64,000 nt of DNA from Nostoc favosum CHAB5714. Lineage in GTDB: Bacteria > Cyanobacteriota > Cyanobacteriia > Cyanobacteriales > Nostocaceae. The notes under the pieces were generated by a model that made no database searches, was not told where the DNA came from, and was given only the letters and a program-made list of their open reading frames with translations. Below are positions 33,830-44,073 of this stretch, piece after piece (position 1 is the stretch's first letter; each line of letters opens with the position of its first letter). Position numbers and translations under genes: made by a program. The stretch spans positions 1 to 64,000 of the forward strand of contig NZ_JAIVFQ010000022.1 in assembly GCF_020829495.1 (NCBI RefSeq), given 5' to 3'.

Positions 33830-34948
33830 TTAGCGCAAAAATTCAGCAAGTTGTTCTAGTTTTGTCCAAGCAGCGCCGCTTTGCAGAATTTCCTTAGCAA
33901 GGGTAATACCTTTAACACAACCTGCTAAAACATCAGTTTCCCCATGAATGGCTTCACCAACTTGCAGTGCGAGGGCTGTATTTAAAGCGACTACATCCTG
34001 CTGCGCTTGAGTGCCTTTACCTTGGAGAACTGCCTTCAAGATTTCGGCATTTTCTTGAACATCTCCACCGCATAACGCCGCAGTCGGTGCAAAACTCAAA
34101 CCAAGTTCTTGAGGATTGAGCGTTAGAGAACGCACTTTTTTATCTTGGAGTACAGCTAAGTCAGTGACATCTGCCAAACCAGCTTCATCTAAACGTTCCC
34201 GTCCGTGGAGTGCGATCGCTTGCTGACATCCCAGTTGGGATAAAGCTTGAACAATCTCCTCTAATAAAAGCGGATCGTTGACACCAATAATCTGCCCTGT
34301 CGGCCGCATGGGATTTACTAGCGGGCCGAGCAAGTTAAAAACAGTCCGCACCTTCAAAGTTTTTCGCAAAGTAGCGATCGCCTTCAGTGCAGGATGCCAG
34401 CCTGGAGCGAACAAAAAGGTGATTCCGACTTCACCCACTGCGGCTTGCACTTTCTCAGGAGTGGCGTTGAGATTTATACCCAAAGCTTCCAACACATCAG
34501 CCGAACCAGTCTTGCTAGATGCGGAACGATTGCCATGTTTGGCAACTTTTACCCCGGCGGCGGCGGCAACAAAGGCGACAGCAGTGGAAATATTAAAGGT
34601 TGAAGCGCCATCTCCACCAGTTCCACAGGTGTCAATTAGGGGAGTGGGTAGAGACGCGATTAATCGCGTCTGTACAAAGTCGGGAGTAGGGGGAGAAGAT
34701 TGGGATTGTAAGACGCTAGCCATCCCGACTAATTCTTCGGCGGATACGCCTTTAGCTTGGATTGCGGCTAAAATCGCTCCTGATAGGACATCAGGAATGG
34801 CATCTGTGAGCCAACCTTGCATCAAATCCGCAGCTTGGGAAACCGTCAACGATTGCCGAGCAAACAACTGTTGCAATAATCCTGGCCAGTTGTATAACTC
34901 AGAAGTGACGGGGATGTTGTCAAGTGGAGTTTGAGTTACAGCGATCAT
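33830..34948 (-). CDS. trpD: Anthranilate phosphoribosyltransferase
   Basis: The 372-residue product joins anthranilate to PRPP (tryptophan step 2). Motifs are [40 protein letters not shown] and [13 protein letters not shown] 34948 ([10 protein letters not shown]) is preferred; the longer frame to 34975 begins inside GGGCATT heptamer repeats. A short Pro/Arg insert around residues 95-115 follows LQSQSSPP. It lies 71 bases after trpB and 82 bases before aroG. Confidence 0.93.
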   Translation of the reverse strand: MIAVTQTPLDNIPVTSELYNWPGLLQQLFARQSLTVSQAADLMQGWLTDAIPDVLSGAILAAIQAKGVSAEELVGMASVLQSQSSPPTPDFVQTRLIASLPTPLIDTCGTGGDGASTFNISTAVAFVAAAAGVKVAKHGNRSASSKTGSADVLEALGINLNATPEKVQAAVGEVGITFLFAPGWHPALKAIATLRKTLKVRTVFNLLGPLVNPMRPTGQIIGVNDPLLLEEIVQALSQLGCQQAIALHGRERLDEAGLADVTDLAVLQDKKVRSLTLNPQELGLSFAPTAALCGGDVQENAEILKAVLQGKGTQAQQDVVALNTALALQVGEAIHGETDVLAGCVKGITLAKEILQSGAAWTKLEQLAEFLR

Positions 34949-34949
34949 A

Positions 34950-34990
34950 TTTATTGGGCATGGGGCATTGGGCATTGGGCATGGGGCATG
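34950..34990. repeat. Heptamer repeats (GGGCATT/GGGCATG) between trpB and trpD
   Basis: Five or six consecutive TGGGCAT/GGGGCAT units fill the gap directly upstream of the trpD start. Confidence 0.8.
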
Positions 34991-35019
34991 GTTGTCTGCC
35001 TCATGCCTTGAAAAGAAAA

Positions 35020-36261
35020 TTAAGGAATAAGGACTTTGGCGACGGTTTGCACATCCTTGTCACCTCTGCCGGAACAGTTGATGACGATGCGGGGGTTGCC
35101 TTCTAACTGAGGACAAAGGGTTTCGAGATATGCGATCGCATGAGCAGTTTCTAAGGCTGGGATAATACCTTCTAGTTGCGAAAGCCTTTGGAATGCATCT
35201 AACGCTTGTTTATCGGTAACACTGTAATATTCGGCGCGACCAAGATCCTTTAAATAACTATGCTCAGGCCCAACGCCGGGATAATCTAATCCGGCACTAA
35301 TTGAATGGGCTTCGATGACTTGACCATCATCATCTTGCAATAAATAGCTCATTGCACCGTGCAATACACCTATTTTTCCTTTTGTCAAGGTAGCAGCGTG
35401 TTTTTCTGTATCTACACCTTCACCCGCCGCTTCCACTCCGATTAGGCGCACTGAAGGTTCATGCATAAACTCATGAAACAAGCCGATCGCATTGGAACCT
35501 CCACCCACGCAAGCCAGTAGAATATCTGGTAATCCTCCCCATTTCTCCTGGGATTGAGCGCGAGTTTCTATACCAATTATCGCGTGGAAGTCACGGACAA
35601 TCATTGGGTAGGGATGAGGGCCTGCAACAGAACCCAGGATGTAATGGGTTGTTTCTACATTCGTCACCCAATCTCGAATTGCTTCAGAAGTTGCATCCTT
35701 GAGAGTTCCTGTACCTGCCTCCACTGGACGAACTTCTGCCCCCATTAACTTCATGCGGAACACGTTCAGGGCTTGGCGTTCCATATCGTGGACGCCCATG
35801 TAAATTACACATTTCAAACCAAACCTAGCACATACAGTTGCAGTCGCTACGCCGTGTTGTCCTGCACCTGTCTCTGCAATCACCCGTTGCTTACCCATCC
35901 GTTTAGCGAGTAACACTTGAGCCAAAGCATTATTAATTTTGTGAGCGCCTGTATGATTTAAATCTTCGCGCTTTAAATAGATTTGCGGCCCCGTGCCATC
36001 TGGTCTAGCGTAGTTTGTTGTCAGGCGTTCAGCAAAATATAATGGGCTGGGTCGTCCCACATAATCGCGCAGTAAGTTTTGCAGTTCTGCTTGGAAACTC
36101 GGCTCATTGCAATATTGATTAAATGCCGCTTCTAACTCAGTTAATGCAGGCATTAAGGTTTCGGGGACGTACTTACCGCCGAATTTTCCAAACCTGCCTA
36201 AAAGGTCAGGTAGCACAGGCGTAGTTGAAATTATAGCGTTGATGTCTTGGATGCTTACCAC
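35020..36261 (-). CDS. trpB: Tryptophan synthase beta chain
   Basis: The 413-residue product joins indole and serine to give tryptophan using PLP. Motifs include the Schiff-base lysine in [32 protein letters not shown], the phosphate loop [12 protein letters not shown], and GVGPEHSYL. The frame starts at GTG 36261 after AAAGGATT; no ATG lies nearby in frame. It is separated from its natural partner trpA by tyrP, an order specific to the scytonemin locus. It is a second, cluster-dedicated copy by family knowledge. Confidence 0.95.
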   Translation of the reverse strand: MVSIQDINAIISTTPVLPDLLGRFGKFGGKYVPETLMPALTELEAAFNQYCNEPSFQAELQNLLRDYVGRPSPLYFAERLTTNYARPDGTGPQIYLKREDLNHTGAHKINNALAQVLLAKRMGKQRVIAETGAGQHGVATATVCARFGLKCVIYMGVHDMERQALNVFRMKLMGAEVRPVEAGTGTLKDATSEAIRDWVTNVETTHYILGSVAGPHPYPMIVRDFHAIIGIETRAQSQEKWGGLPDILLACVGGGSNAIGLFHEFMHEPSVRLIGVEAAGEGVDTEKHAATLTKGKIGVLHGAMSYLLQDDDGQVIEAHSISAGLDYPGVGPEHSYLKDLGRAEYYSVTDKQALDAFQRLSQLEGIIPALETAHAIAYLETLCPQLEGNPRIVINCSGRGDKDVQTVAKVLIP

Positions 36262-36310
36262 AGTTGAAAATCCTTTATGTTCAAGTATTTTTTACTTTCG
36301 TTCTAACTTT

Positions 36311-37555
36311 TTAGAACTTATCCCACAGATAAAATTCTTTTCGCGTTTCCTTTGCACGGGTTTCGTAGATATAGCCCAATTCCCTGTGATTCAAAACGTC
36401 TATAGGGCGCACCAAATCGTCGGAGTCAAAATTTGGTAATAGAGATAGTAAATCTCCTAACGCCGTAGCTTTGGGGGTAGACATACCGCCGTCCCAAGGC
36501 CACATTAGGTCTTTAAGGTTGTGTCCGTAAGGCTGACCACCAACAGGATAAAAATCGCTACCTTTATGACCGTTCTCTTGCCATTCAGCCCAGAGGCGGT
36601 CTGCGTTCGCATGATGCAACCAAAACACTGGGTCATAAGGCGAACTTGGTATATTGCTCATAGTACCCAAGCCCTTAAACTTTACGGGTCTTGTGCTTGC
36701 GTCTATCTGTACCCCACCAACTAAACCATGAATGTAGTTATGGATGAATCCTCCTGGGGTAACTTTACCCTGCTCATCTACAGAGATAAATCCTTCCAAG
36801 GCAGGGCGAAATAGAGAATAGTTATTAAGAGCCAGGGCACGCTCAATATCTTTTTTGGGTACAGGGTAATCGGTGGCAGGAGGTAGTCTTAGAAAGCGGA
36901 CAAGTGATGTACCTAATGATGTTTGGGTATCTGGGTCAATGTTTAATGCTGGATTCATAACCCAGCCATTTGCAGCAGAAAAAGCCCCAGGCACAGGCCC
37001 GCCTGTAAAATTTCCTTGATTTGGAATTTTGATGGTTACTCCTTGACCGTTAGAACCAAGAAAGTCATCGTTAAAAATCACATCAAGTGCTTTGGCGTCT
37101 GTCCAATCCCAGTATGGGAGAGTAACATTTGGGTCTACTGCTTGCAGTGCTTGTTCAAATCTGCGAATATATTCTCGATGCCAAGGGAAAAATGCGGCAT
37201 TTTCATGAGCAAGTTCTTGAACGGAACCATTGGAATGTCCTTTATGGTTATGAATCAAGCGTGTTGCCCCTATATGTATGGCAACGAATTGGTCGTAAAT
37301 ACTGAGCTTGCTACCTGCGGGAATTGTAGTTTTTAAGGTTTTGATAGCCTTGACGAAGGCTGTTTTCTCTGCTGATGTCAGGTCAGTTACGTTCTTTCTT
37401 ACAGCTAGGCGAGCGTATTGTCCAACATTGTGATTCCAATGGTATTTGTATTGTTTGTGGTCAATGCGATCGTGGGCGAAGACTGTAATAGCACAGGCGC
37501 TAACTAGAAGTATGCTATAAATTAATATTTTGACAGATTTCAGCAGGAGTTTCAT
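36311..37555 (-). CDS. tyrP: Tyrosinase with signal peptide
   Basis: The 414-residue product begins with a Sec signal (KSVKILIYSILLVSACAITVFA), so it acts in the periplasm. The copper A histidines are in QFVAIHIGATR and ELAHENAAFFPWHREYIRRF (about H94, H117, H126). Copper B histidines are in FIHNYIHGLVGG and DPVFWLHHANADRLW. It would oxidise phenols to quinones. In scytonemin synthesis it was proposed to act on late phenolic intermediates, but its need is not firmly proven. It lies between trpB (49 bases) and trpA (195 bases, with a dispersed repeat). Confidence 0.93.
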   Translation of the reverse strand: MKLLLKSVKILIYSILLVSACAITVFAHDRIDHKQYKYHWNHNVGQYARLAVRKNVTDLTSAEKTAFVKAIKTLKTTIPAGSKLSIYDQFVAIHIGATRLIHNHKGHSNGSVQELAHENAAFFPWHREYIRRFEQALQAVDPNVTLPYWDWTDAKALDVIFNDDFLGSNGQGVTIKIPNQGNFTGGPVPGAFSAANGWVMNPALNIDPDTQTSLGTSLVRFLRLPPATDYPVPKKDIERALALNNYSLFRPALEGFISVDEQGKVTPGGFIHNYIHGLVGGVQIDASTRPVKFKGLGTMSNIPSSPYDPVFWLHHANADRLWAEWQENGHKGSDFYPVGGQPYGHNLKDLMWPWDGGMSTPKATALGDLLSLLPNFDSDDLVRPIDVLNHRELGYIYETRAKETRKEFYLWDKF

Positions 37556-37750
37556 TGTCTTAATGGAAGCAGGAGGGCGTTTGCGTAGCGTCTCGTAGAG
37601 AAGGCATCGGAACTTCGGAGGGCAATATGCTTGGGTTAAGGGTTAACTGTTTGTCAAAGTCAATTTTTTTAACGAACCGCAAAGGACGCAAAGGACGCAA
37701 AGGAAGAGAAGGAGAGAGATAATTGATACTGGTTCCCTATTCCCTATTCC
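37556..37750. repeat. Dispersed and heptamer repeats between trpA and tyrP
   Basis: Contains TTGCGTAGCGTCTCGTAGAGAAGGCATCGG (about 37577-37606), an AACGAACCGCAAAGG module (about 37673-37710), and CCCTATT heptamers that reach into the end of trpA. Confidence 0.7.
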
Positions 37751-38593
37751 CTATCCCCTATTCCCCACTCCTTGAAGAGATGGAGTTTCGCGCCGACTTT
37801 CTGTAATGGCTGTTTTAAGTTCTCGGCAGAGTTGTTCTACAGCTTGCAATCCTTCAGTTGGGCTACCTTCAGCTAATTTTTTAACAAAGGCACTACCAAC
37901 AATCACTGCATCTGCACCCCATTCTTTTACTTGATGTGCTTGTTCTGGCCCGGAGATGCCAAAACCAACGCCGATGGGTTTATCGGTGACGCTTCGCAAA
38001 TCTGTTAATAAATATTTTACGCGGTCTTGAATTTGAGCGCGGATACCTGTAACGCCTGTAACGCTCACCAGGTAGATAAAACCCTGAGATTGATGAGCGA
38101 TCGCTTCAATTCTATCTCTAGAACTGGTAGGAGCTACGAGTAAAATCACTTCAATTCCGAAAGATGCAGCAGTTTGGATTAATTCTTCTGCTTCTTCTAA
38201 GGGTAAGTCTGGTACTACCAACCCTTGCACTCCAGCAGTGGCAATTTGCGCCAAAAACGACTTAATACCCCGGTGCAAAATGGGATTGTAATAAGTAAAT
38301 AGAATTATTGGCGCTTTTAGGCTAGGAATGACTATGTGCAACATCTCTAGCACTTGCTCTAATTTTGTGCCTTTTTGCAAAGCGCGGGTTGCTGCTGCTT
38401 GAATCACAGGCCCATCTGCTAGAGGATCGGAGTAGGGAACGCCCAACTCGATGAAGTCAGCACCATTGCGATCTAAGATACGTATTGCCTCGGCAGTGGT
38501 TTCTAAGTTAGGATCGCCTGCTGTGATAAAGGGGATTAAAGCACACTGTTGGCGATCGCGTAATGTTTGAAAGGAAGCTGAGATAGAAGTCAT
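37751..38593 (-). CDS. trpA: Tryptophan synthase alpha chain
   Basis: The 280-residue product cleaves indole-glycerol phosphate to indole. Motifs are [16 protein letters not shown], the catalytic acid region [34 protein letters not shown], and [12 protein letters not shown]. The C-terminal tail ([11 protein letters not shown]) is encoded partly by CCCTATT heptamer repeats, so the tail was probably extended or replaced by repeat sequence. Confidence 0.95.
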   Translation of the reverse strand: MTSISASFQTLRDRQQCALIPFITAGDPNLETTAEAIRILDRNGADFIELGVPYSDPLADGPVIQAAATRALQKGTKLEQVLEMLHIVIPSLKAPIILFTYYNPILHRGIKSFLAQIATAGVQGLVVPDLPLEEAEELIQTAASFGIEVILLVAPTSSRDRIEAIAHQSQGFIYLVSVTGVTGIRAQIQDRVKYLLTDLRSVTDKPIGVGFGISGPEQAHQVKEWGADAVIVGSAFVKKLAEGSPTEGLQAVEQLCRELKTAITESRRETPSLQGVGNRG

Positions 38594-38675
38594 GCTGAAA
38601 ATTAGTTAATGATTGGTTAATAGTTCTAGAATAATCAACACTTAGCAATTAGCGATGCCCACGCTAAATTTTTTG

Positions 38676-38885
38676 TTAACGAGTCTTTGATACTCGTGAA
38701 CGAGGCTTTTATCTCCGTTAACGAGTCTTTGATACTCGTGAATGAGTCTTTTATCTCCATTAACGAGTCTTTGATACTCGTGAATGAGTCTTTTATCTCC
38801 ATTAACGAGTCTTTGATACTCGTGAATGAGTCTTTTATCTCCATTAACGAGTCTTTGATACTCGTGAATGAGGCTTTTAGCTCCC
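38676..38885. repeat. 42-bp tandem repeat, five copies, open on both strands
   Basis: Units start at 38676, 38718, 38760, 38802 and 38844. Each is two related 21-base halves (TTAACGAGTCTTTGATACTC and GAATGAGTCTTTTATCTCC type). Because the period is a multiple of three, both strands stay open, giving heptad-like peptides (NESLILV / KDSLMEI). It lies in the 447-base gap between trpC and trpA. Confidence 0.92.
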
Positions 38886-39040
38886 TTAGGGAATAAAGAA
38901 AGGGTTAAGGGGGAAGGGAAAAGGGAATTTTGCCCTTTAAATGTCCCCTTTACCCAGATTCCGCAAGAAACCTATTTTCCCAAAGATCCACCCAACCGCC
39001 TTAAAAAGGCTTGCTCTAATTCCCTCCTTAAAAAGGAGGG

Positions 39041-39874
39041 TTAGGGAGGATCAAGTCTTAGCAAACTACGCACAGCTTGTTCGACATCGCTTTGTTTAAC
39101 TAAAGACTCTCCGATCAAAACCGCACGCGCACCAGCTTCAGCGACAAGAGATAAATCAGCAGGTGTATACAGTCCAGACTCGCTGACGACGGTGATATCC
39201 AAACTTTGTAATTGTTGTTGACGCTGTGCTAAAAGTTGCTGTGTTGTTTTTAAATCAAGGGTAAAATCTTCTAAATTACGATTGTTAATTCCTACTAAAC
39301 TTAGGTTGTCAAGCTTTAGCACTCGATCCAGTTCAGCCAAGGTATGGACTTCTACCAATGCATTCATGCCTAAATCATGAATTAGTTGCAAAAAAGCCTG
39401 AAGTTCTTGATCTGATAAAATGGCGGCAATCAGCAAGACTGCATCTGCACCTGCTGTCCGTGCTAAATAAATTTGATAGCGGTCAATGATGAACTCTTTG
39501 CACAGTAGGGGTAATGCTACTTGTAATCGTACAGACCGCAGATTATCAAAACTGCCTTGAAAAAACTTATGATCAGTCAGGACTGATAAACAAGCTGCAC
39601 CACCTCGTTCATAAGCTTGAGCAACAGCTACGGGGTCAAAATCTGCACGGATAATCCCACGGCTAGGTGATGCCTTTTTTACCTCGGCAATTAAGCTAGG
39701 TTGGTTAGGATTTTCTTGCAAAGCATTCAAGAAATTTCGCACAGTCGGGGCTGCATTTAACTGTTGTCGCAAGGAGGTTAAAGGCAGTTCTTGCTGCATT
39801 TGTGCAACTTCTTGCCTTTTATGCAACACAATTTCTTCAAGAATATGGCGGGGAGGAGCAACTTGGTTAGTCAT
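39041..39874 (-). CDS. trpC: Indole-3-glycerol phosphate synthase
   Basis: The 277-residue product cyclises CdRP to indole-glycerol phosphate. It has [16 protein letters not shown] (catalytic Lys), [35 protein letters not shown] and [10 protein letters not shown]. It is monofunctional (no TrpF fusion) and of normal length. A 153-base gap of heptamer repeats separates it from trpE. Confidence 0.95.
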   Translation of the reverse strand: MTNQVAPPRHILEEIVLHKRQEVAQMQQELPLTSLRQQLNAAPTVRNFLNALQENPNQPSLIAEVKKASPSRGIIRADFDPVAVAQAYERGGAACLSVLTDHKFFQGSFDNLRSVRLQVALPLLCKEFIIDRYQIYLARTAGADAVLLIAAILSDQELQAFLQLIHDLGMNALVEVHTLAELDRVLKLDNLSLVGINNRNLEDFTLDLKTTQQLLAQRQQQLQSLDITVVSESGLYTPADLSLVAEAGARAVLIGESLVKQSDVEQAVRSLLRLDPP

Positions 39875-39889
39875 AAAATGCTAGGGGAG

Positions 39890-40027
39890 TTAAGAGTTAG
39901 GAGTTAATAGTTAGGAGTTAGGAGTTAATAGTTTGGAGTTATGAGTTATTAATTATGAGTTTTTGAGTTAAGAATTTCAGTTCTCCAAATTCCATATTCT
40001 CAACTCCTAACTCCTAACTCCTAACTC
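39890..40027. repeat. Heptamer inverted repeat between trpE and trpC
   Basis: GTTAGGA/AGGAGTT heptamers on the left and CTCCTAA heptamers on the right (to 40030) face each other, so the trpE-trpC transcript can form a long hairpin. The last trpE codons and stop abut it. Confidence 0.8.
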
Positions 40028-42229
40028 CTAACTTTTAACCAATGGCTCTTTCGTTTGCGTATATGCACGCACTACATTTTTAATGATTTCCAGACCGACT
40101 TCTCCCGCTAGAGTCATGATTGATTCTGGATGAAACTGAACGGCGGCGATGGGAAGTGTCTGATGTTCAATGCCCATAATTACGTCGTCATCAGAAATCG
40201 CTGTTACCTTGAGTTCTTTTGGCAAACGTTGCGGTAGGGCAAACAATGAGTGGTATCTACCGACTGGAAAAGATTGTGGTAAATTTTTGAAGGTCACGGA
40301 ATTAGAATCGGTGACAAAAATCCGTGAGGATTTACCATGTTGGGGATAGTTGAGGACTCCCAATTCTCCATCAAATGCTTCAACAATGCCTTGCAATCCC
40401 AGACAAACTCCGAAAATAGGAATTTTGCGATGAAGAAGGGCACCGACTGTCTGGGGAACCCCAAAATCACTTGGTCTACCAGGGCCAGGAGATAAAACAA
40501 CTAAGTCAGGGCGTTCTGTATCGAATAGAGATTCTGAGAAACCATGACGGAGTGTAGTAACACTTGCACCAGTTTGGCGAATGTAATTGGCTAGGGTATG
40601 AACAAATGAGTCTTCATAGTCTATTAGTAAGATGCGTTTGCCAACTTCCGCACAAGGTAGGATTTTAGTTGATTTTATGGAACTGGATTCATCAATTTTC
40701 TGACTCGTTTGCTTTACACGGCGAATCGTCTCAAATAAAGCAGCAGCTTTGGTAATTGTTTCTTCTTCTTCTGCTTGAGGTATGGAGTCATAAAGGACAG
40801 TAGCACCAACTCGCACTTCGGCGATGCAGTCTTTTAACCGGATTGTCCGCAGAATTAATCCAGTATTTAAATTCCCATTGAAATTTAAATAGCCAACTGC
40901 TCCACCATACCAACGTCGGGCGCTACGTTCATGCTGTTCAATAAAATCTATTGCGGCTCTTTTGGGTGCGCCGGTGACTGTAACTGCCCATGTATGCGAG
41001 AGAAAGGCATCTAAGGCATCAAATTGCGATCGCAGTGTCCCTTCAACGTGATCTACTGTATGAATCAGGTGGCTGTATAATTCAATTTGGCGACGACCAA
41101 TCACTTGTACTGAACCTGGTTCGCAGATTCGGGATTTGTCATTGCGATCGACATCAGTACACATGGTCAACTCCGCTTCATCTTTGTGGGAGTTGAGTAA
41201 CTGACGAATTTGCACGGCATCGTCAAGAGCATCTTGTCCCCGGCTAATAGTGCCACTAATGGGACAGGTTTCTACCCGTCTACCTTCAACCCGCACAAAC
41301 ATTTCTGGAGATGCGCCAATCAGATATTCTCCACCTAGATTGAAAATAAACCCATAAGGACTAGGATTTATATCTTTTAAAGTTTCAAATAGTTTACTGG
41401 GTTCATCTTCATAGCCCTCGAAAAAGTTTTGACTAGGAACTACTTCAAATAAATCGCCTCGCCGGAAATAATCGAGCGCACCCTCAACTTTTTTGGCATA
41501 CTCGCCTACTTTATGGTCAGCAGTTTGATTTGGGAGAAGATGTTTTCCGCGATAATCTACAGACTCACCTGTTCGAGGAAGATCATTAGTGCTGCCATGC
41601 GCTGTTTCAAATTCATATTGTAAACGAAATGCGCGTTGCTGATAGTAGTCAACAACTATCAAGTCATCAGGCAGATAAAGCACTAAATCCCGTTGATCTG
41701 TAGGACGTTCCAAACGTTGTTTAATTGGTTCAAACTGAAAAACTAAGTCATAACCAAATGCACCATACAATCCTAAATGCTCGTCTTCTTGGCTAGAAAA
41801 AGTATATAGAATTTCGCGGACAACTGTAAATGCTGAAGGTTGTTTACTGCGTTCTTCTTCAGCAAATAGTTTTTTGGTAGGTTTAACAAAGCCTACAAGA
41901 TTGTTATTATCTAGGGTAACTTTCTCAAGTTGTATTGAGCTGGATAAGCGCTCTAAGAGTAATGGCAAAAGCACCCGACCGCGTTCATTTAACGCTATCA
42001 AAGTAAAAGCATTGTCCTGTGTAGTCAATTCCAATGGTGGATTGACAAATCCGATCGCCCATCTTTTGTATCTGCCTGGATATTCGTAACTGCTCCTTAA
42101 CAAACCTCCACGCTGAGAATTTAAGTGGAATAGAATGTCTTCGAGAGCAGTGTCCATCTTAACTTCTGTGATGGAGCGAGAAACAAGTACACCGCCAAGG
42201 GTTTTGTAGGAACGGGAATCAAAAATCAT
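40028..42229 (-). CDS. trpE: Fused anthranilate synthase (TrpE-TrpG)
   Basis: The 733-residue product carries both subunits. The synthase part (about 1-515) has SPEMFVRVEGRRVETCPISG and MCTDVDRNDKSRICEPGSV. The glutaminase part (about 530-720) has LVVLSPGPGRPSDFG, the nucleophile Cys in IFGVCLGLQGIVEAF, and VQFHPESIMT. It makes anthranilate from chorismate and glutamine. A single-chain form is known from some bacteria and ties ammonia transfer to one polypeptide. The LLESS/S feedback-type element near the N-terminus is not clearly seen, so relaxed feedback is possible but unproven. AGAGAG precedes ATG 42229. Confidence 0.95.
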   Translation of the reverse strand: MIFDSRSYKTLGGVLVSRSITEVKMDTALEDILFHLNSQRGGLLRSSYEYPGRYKRWAIGFVNPPLELTTQDNAFTLIALNERGRVLLPLLLERLSSSIQLEKVTLDNNNLVGFVKPTKKLFAEEERSKQPSAFTVVREILYTFSSQEDEHLGLYGAFGYDLVFQFEPIKQRLERPTDQRDLVLYLPDDLIVVDYYQQRAFRLQYEFETAHGSTNDLPRTGESVDYRGKHLLPNQTADHKVGEYAKKVEGALDYFRRGDLFEVVPSQNFFEGYEDEPSKLFETLKDINPSPYGFIFNLGGEYLIGASPEMFVRVEGRRVETCPISGTISRGQDALDDAVQIRQLLNSHKDEAELTMCTDVDRNDKSRICEPGSVQVIGRRQIELYSHLIHTVDHVEGTLRSQFDALDAFLSHTWAVTVTGAPKRAAIDFIEQHERSARRWYGGAVGYLNFNGNLNTGLILRTIRLKDCIAEVRVGATVLYDSIPQAEEEETITKAAALFETIRRVKQTSQKIDESSSIKSTKILPCAEVGKRILLIDYEDSFVHTLANYIRQTGASVTTLRHGFSESLFDTERPDLVVLSPGPGRPSDFGVPQTVGALLHRKIPIFGVCLGLQGIVEAFDGELGVLNYPQHGKSSRIFVTDSNSVTFKNLPQSFPVGRYHSLFALPQRLPKELKVTAISDDDVIMGIEHQTLPIAAVQFHPESIMTLAGEVGLEIIKNVVRAYTQTKEPLVKS

Positions 42230-42600
42230 AGAGAATCTCTCTGGAAGAGTTATTAGTCAAAAGCCATTAATCATTATTGATAACTATCTTCAAATTAAAA
42301 ACAAATCCAGATAATCCGATGTCAATTTAATTCAAACTATCCAAACCTGCGTATTCTTTTAAAAGATGTAATGAAAAACTTTTTGCTTCTTATTTAAGAA
42401 TACTAGATATCAAGCAGGTAAGACATTGAATAATTTTTCGATTAGGTGTCAATTTATTCGCTTTTAATACTGCTTTTCTAGTACATTTTTTAATAGCCAT
42501 ATTTAAACATAACCGCCTCCCTCAAAAGTAGTATATCAGCTTACAACCTCAGCGTTACTCTGCGCTTCCCTCAGCTACCTGGAGCGTTTAAAACTTAACC
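42230..42600. other. Gap between aroB and trpE, nothing recognised
   Basis: 371 AT-rich bases without a gene or clear repeat. It may hold a promoter for trpE and downstream genes. Confidence 0.4.
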
Positions 42601-43797
42601 CTAAAACTCCCTCAACAGCGATATTGCCTGCCTATACAAAAACAAATCCACCTCATGAACCTCAATTCCTTTTCCAATTCGTTGTAACAGCATCAAAGTC
42701 AACTCTCCCCCCAAATGTTCGCGGAACTCAGTTAAACCCCGAAACAGACAATGAGGATGTTCCAATTGTGATAACTTCTCAACCAGTTCTGGCACATACA
42801 ACGTGAAACCCAACGCCGATAAAGTACTTAATATCTTTTGCCACTCTGAACAATCCAGCAATCCTACCAAATAGGAATAGGTGCTATCCAAAGCAATACC
42901 GATCGCAACTGCTTCGCCATGACGCAAGCGATAATTTGTCAAATGCTCCAGTTTATGAGCCGCCCAATGTCCAAAATCCAGGGGACGAGACGAACCCATT
43001 TCAAAAGGATCGCCGCTATTGGCAATATGTTCTAGGTGTAACTGGGCGCAACGATAGATAACTTGTTGCATAGTATCCATGTCTCGCCGTGCAAGGGCTG
43101 CGCTGTGAGAGTGGATATAATCAAAAAAGCTAGCATCCTTAATCAGCGCCACTTTGACTGCTTCTGCGATTCCAGAACGCCAATCGCGATCGTCTAAGGT
43201 TGTCAAAAAGGCAGAATCATTTATAACTGCATAAGGTGGCGCAAATGTGCCGAGAAAGTTCTTTTTACCAAAAGCGTTGATGCCGTTTTTTACCCCAACC
43301 CCGGAATCATTTTGTGCTAACACCGTCGTCGGAATCCGAATTAGACGAATACCCCGGTGAGCAGTTGCGGCTGCATATCCTACCAAATCCAATACAGCCC
43401 CGCCCCCGATCGCTAACACGTAACAATGGCGACATAATCCGGCTGCTTCAATCTGTTGGTGGATTTTATCTACTAAATTGCGATCGTTTTTAGCAGCTTC
43501 TCCTCCCGAAATTATCATCGGTTCGGCTGCGATCGCTACTATCTCTGCATAAAACTTGGTATACGCTACTAATTGCTTAACCAATTCCGGTTGATGTTGC
43601 AATATTCCTGCGTCTACTATCGCTACAACTTTCTTCGGCTTTGTCTCCCCATCTCCTGTAATTACTTGGGCTAAGGTAGGGTTTTTCAACTCAAATAAAT
43701 TTTTGGTGAAGTAAACCTCATAGTTGAAAGTAACCGAAACACGTTGATGAATTGGTTGCAGATTGAATTTACTTTTTTGCTTAATGTCAATTACCAT
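42601..43797 (-). CDS. aroB: 3-Dehydroquinate synthase homologue
   Basis: The 398-residue product is in the dehydroquinate synthase superfamily: VLAIGGGAVLDLVGYAAATAHRG (NAD site), RIPTTVLAQNDSGVGVKNGIN, SGIAEAVKVALIKD and the zinc histidines in LDFGHWAAHKLEHLTN and RHGEAVAIGI. It is longer than and clearly diverged from housekeeping AroB (GVGVKNGINAFGKKNFLGTF replaces the usual GGKTGIN region). This resembles EboD-like and other secondary-metabolism sugar-phosphate cyclases. Supplying dehydroquinate is the usual assignment; another cyclic product cannot be excluded. It lies 84 bases after the dsbA remnant. Confidence 0.88.
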   Translation of the reverse strand: MVIDIKQKSKFNLQPIHQRVSVTFNYEVYFTKNLFELKNPTLAQVITGDGETKPKKVVAIVDAGILQHQPELVKQLVAYTKFYAEIVAIAAEPMIISGGEAAKNDRNLVDKIHQQIEAAGLCRHCYVLAIGGGAVLDLVGYAAATAHRGIRLIRIPTTVLAQNDSGVGVKNGINAFGKKNFLGTFAPPYAVINDSAFLTTLDDRDWRSGIAEAVKVALIKDASFFDYIHSHSAALARRDMDTMQQVIYRCAQLHLEHIANSGDPFEMGSSRPLDFGHWAAHKLEHLTNYRLRHGEAVAIGIALDSTYSYLVGLLDCSEWQKILSTLSALGFTLYVPELVEKLSQLEHPHCLFRGLTEFREHLGGELTLMLLQRIGKGIEVHEVDLFLYRQAISLLREF

Positions 43798-43881
43798 GTT
43801 TTTGCTGATATATTTACAAGTGTGGCACGATTGAAAGCTTGAAGGAACATTTCTACTGAGTGAGAACCATTTATTTTTACT

Positions 43882-44061
43882 TTATTTTTGCATAAAGCTA
43901 CGAAATTCGTACCCTTCATCAGGAATGGTATTGTCGAGAATAAAGGGATGCCACCGGATATCTACTTCTTCTTCTTGCCATTTTGCCAATGCATCAAACA
44001 GATGCTTTTTACCAATTCTGCACCAGGGACAAACGGGATCGTGAAAGATGTCTATCAGCAT
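43882..44061 (-). pseudogene. Truncated DsbA/FrnE-like thioredoxin-fold gene
   Basis: A 59-codon frame from ATG 44061 reads MLIDIFHDPVCPWCRIGKK and ends FRSFMQK at TAA 43882-43884. It keeps the redox CPWC motif and first helix of DsbA/FrnE-type (2-hydroxychromene isomerase fold) oxidoreductases, which are normally 200 or more residues. Only 84 bases remain before aroB, so about 150 codons are deleted. It occupies exactly the dsbA position of the Nostoc punctiforme cluster, 12 bases after tyrA. It is a remnant of a gene thought to be optional for scytonemin. Confidence 0.88.
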
Positions 44062-44073
44062 AGTTTTTGTTAT

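Noticed and set aside
34949..34975. Longer start for trpD
   Set aside because: The extra nine codons come from GGGCATT heptamer repeats.
38635..38896. 69-codon frames on both strands between trpA and trpC
   Set aside because: Both arise from the 42-bp tandem repeat; neither has a ribosome site. Kept as a repeat and as a finding, not as genes.
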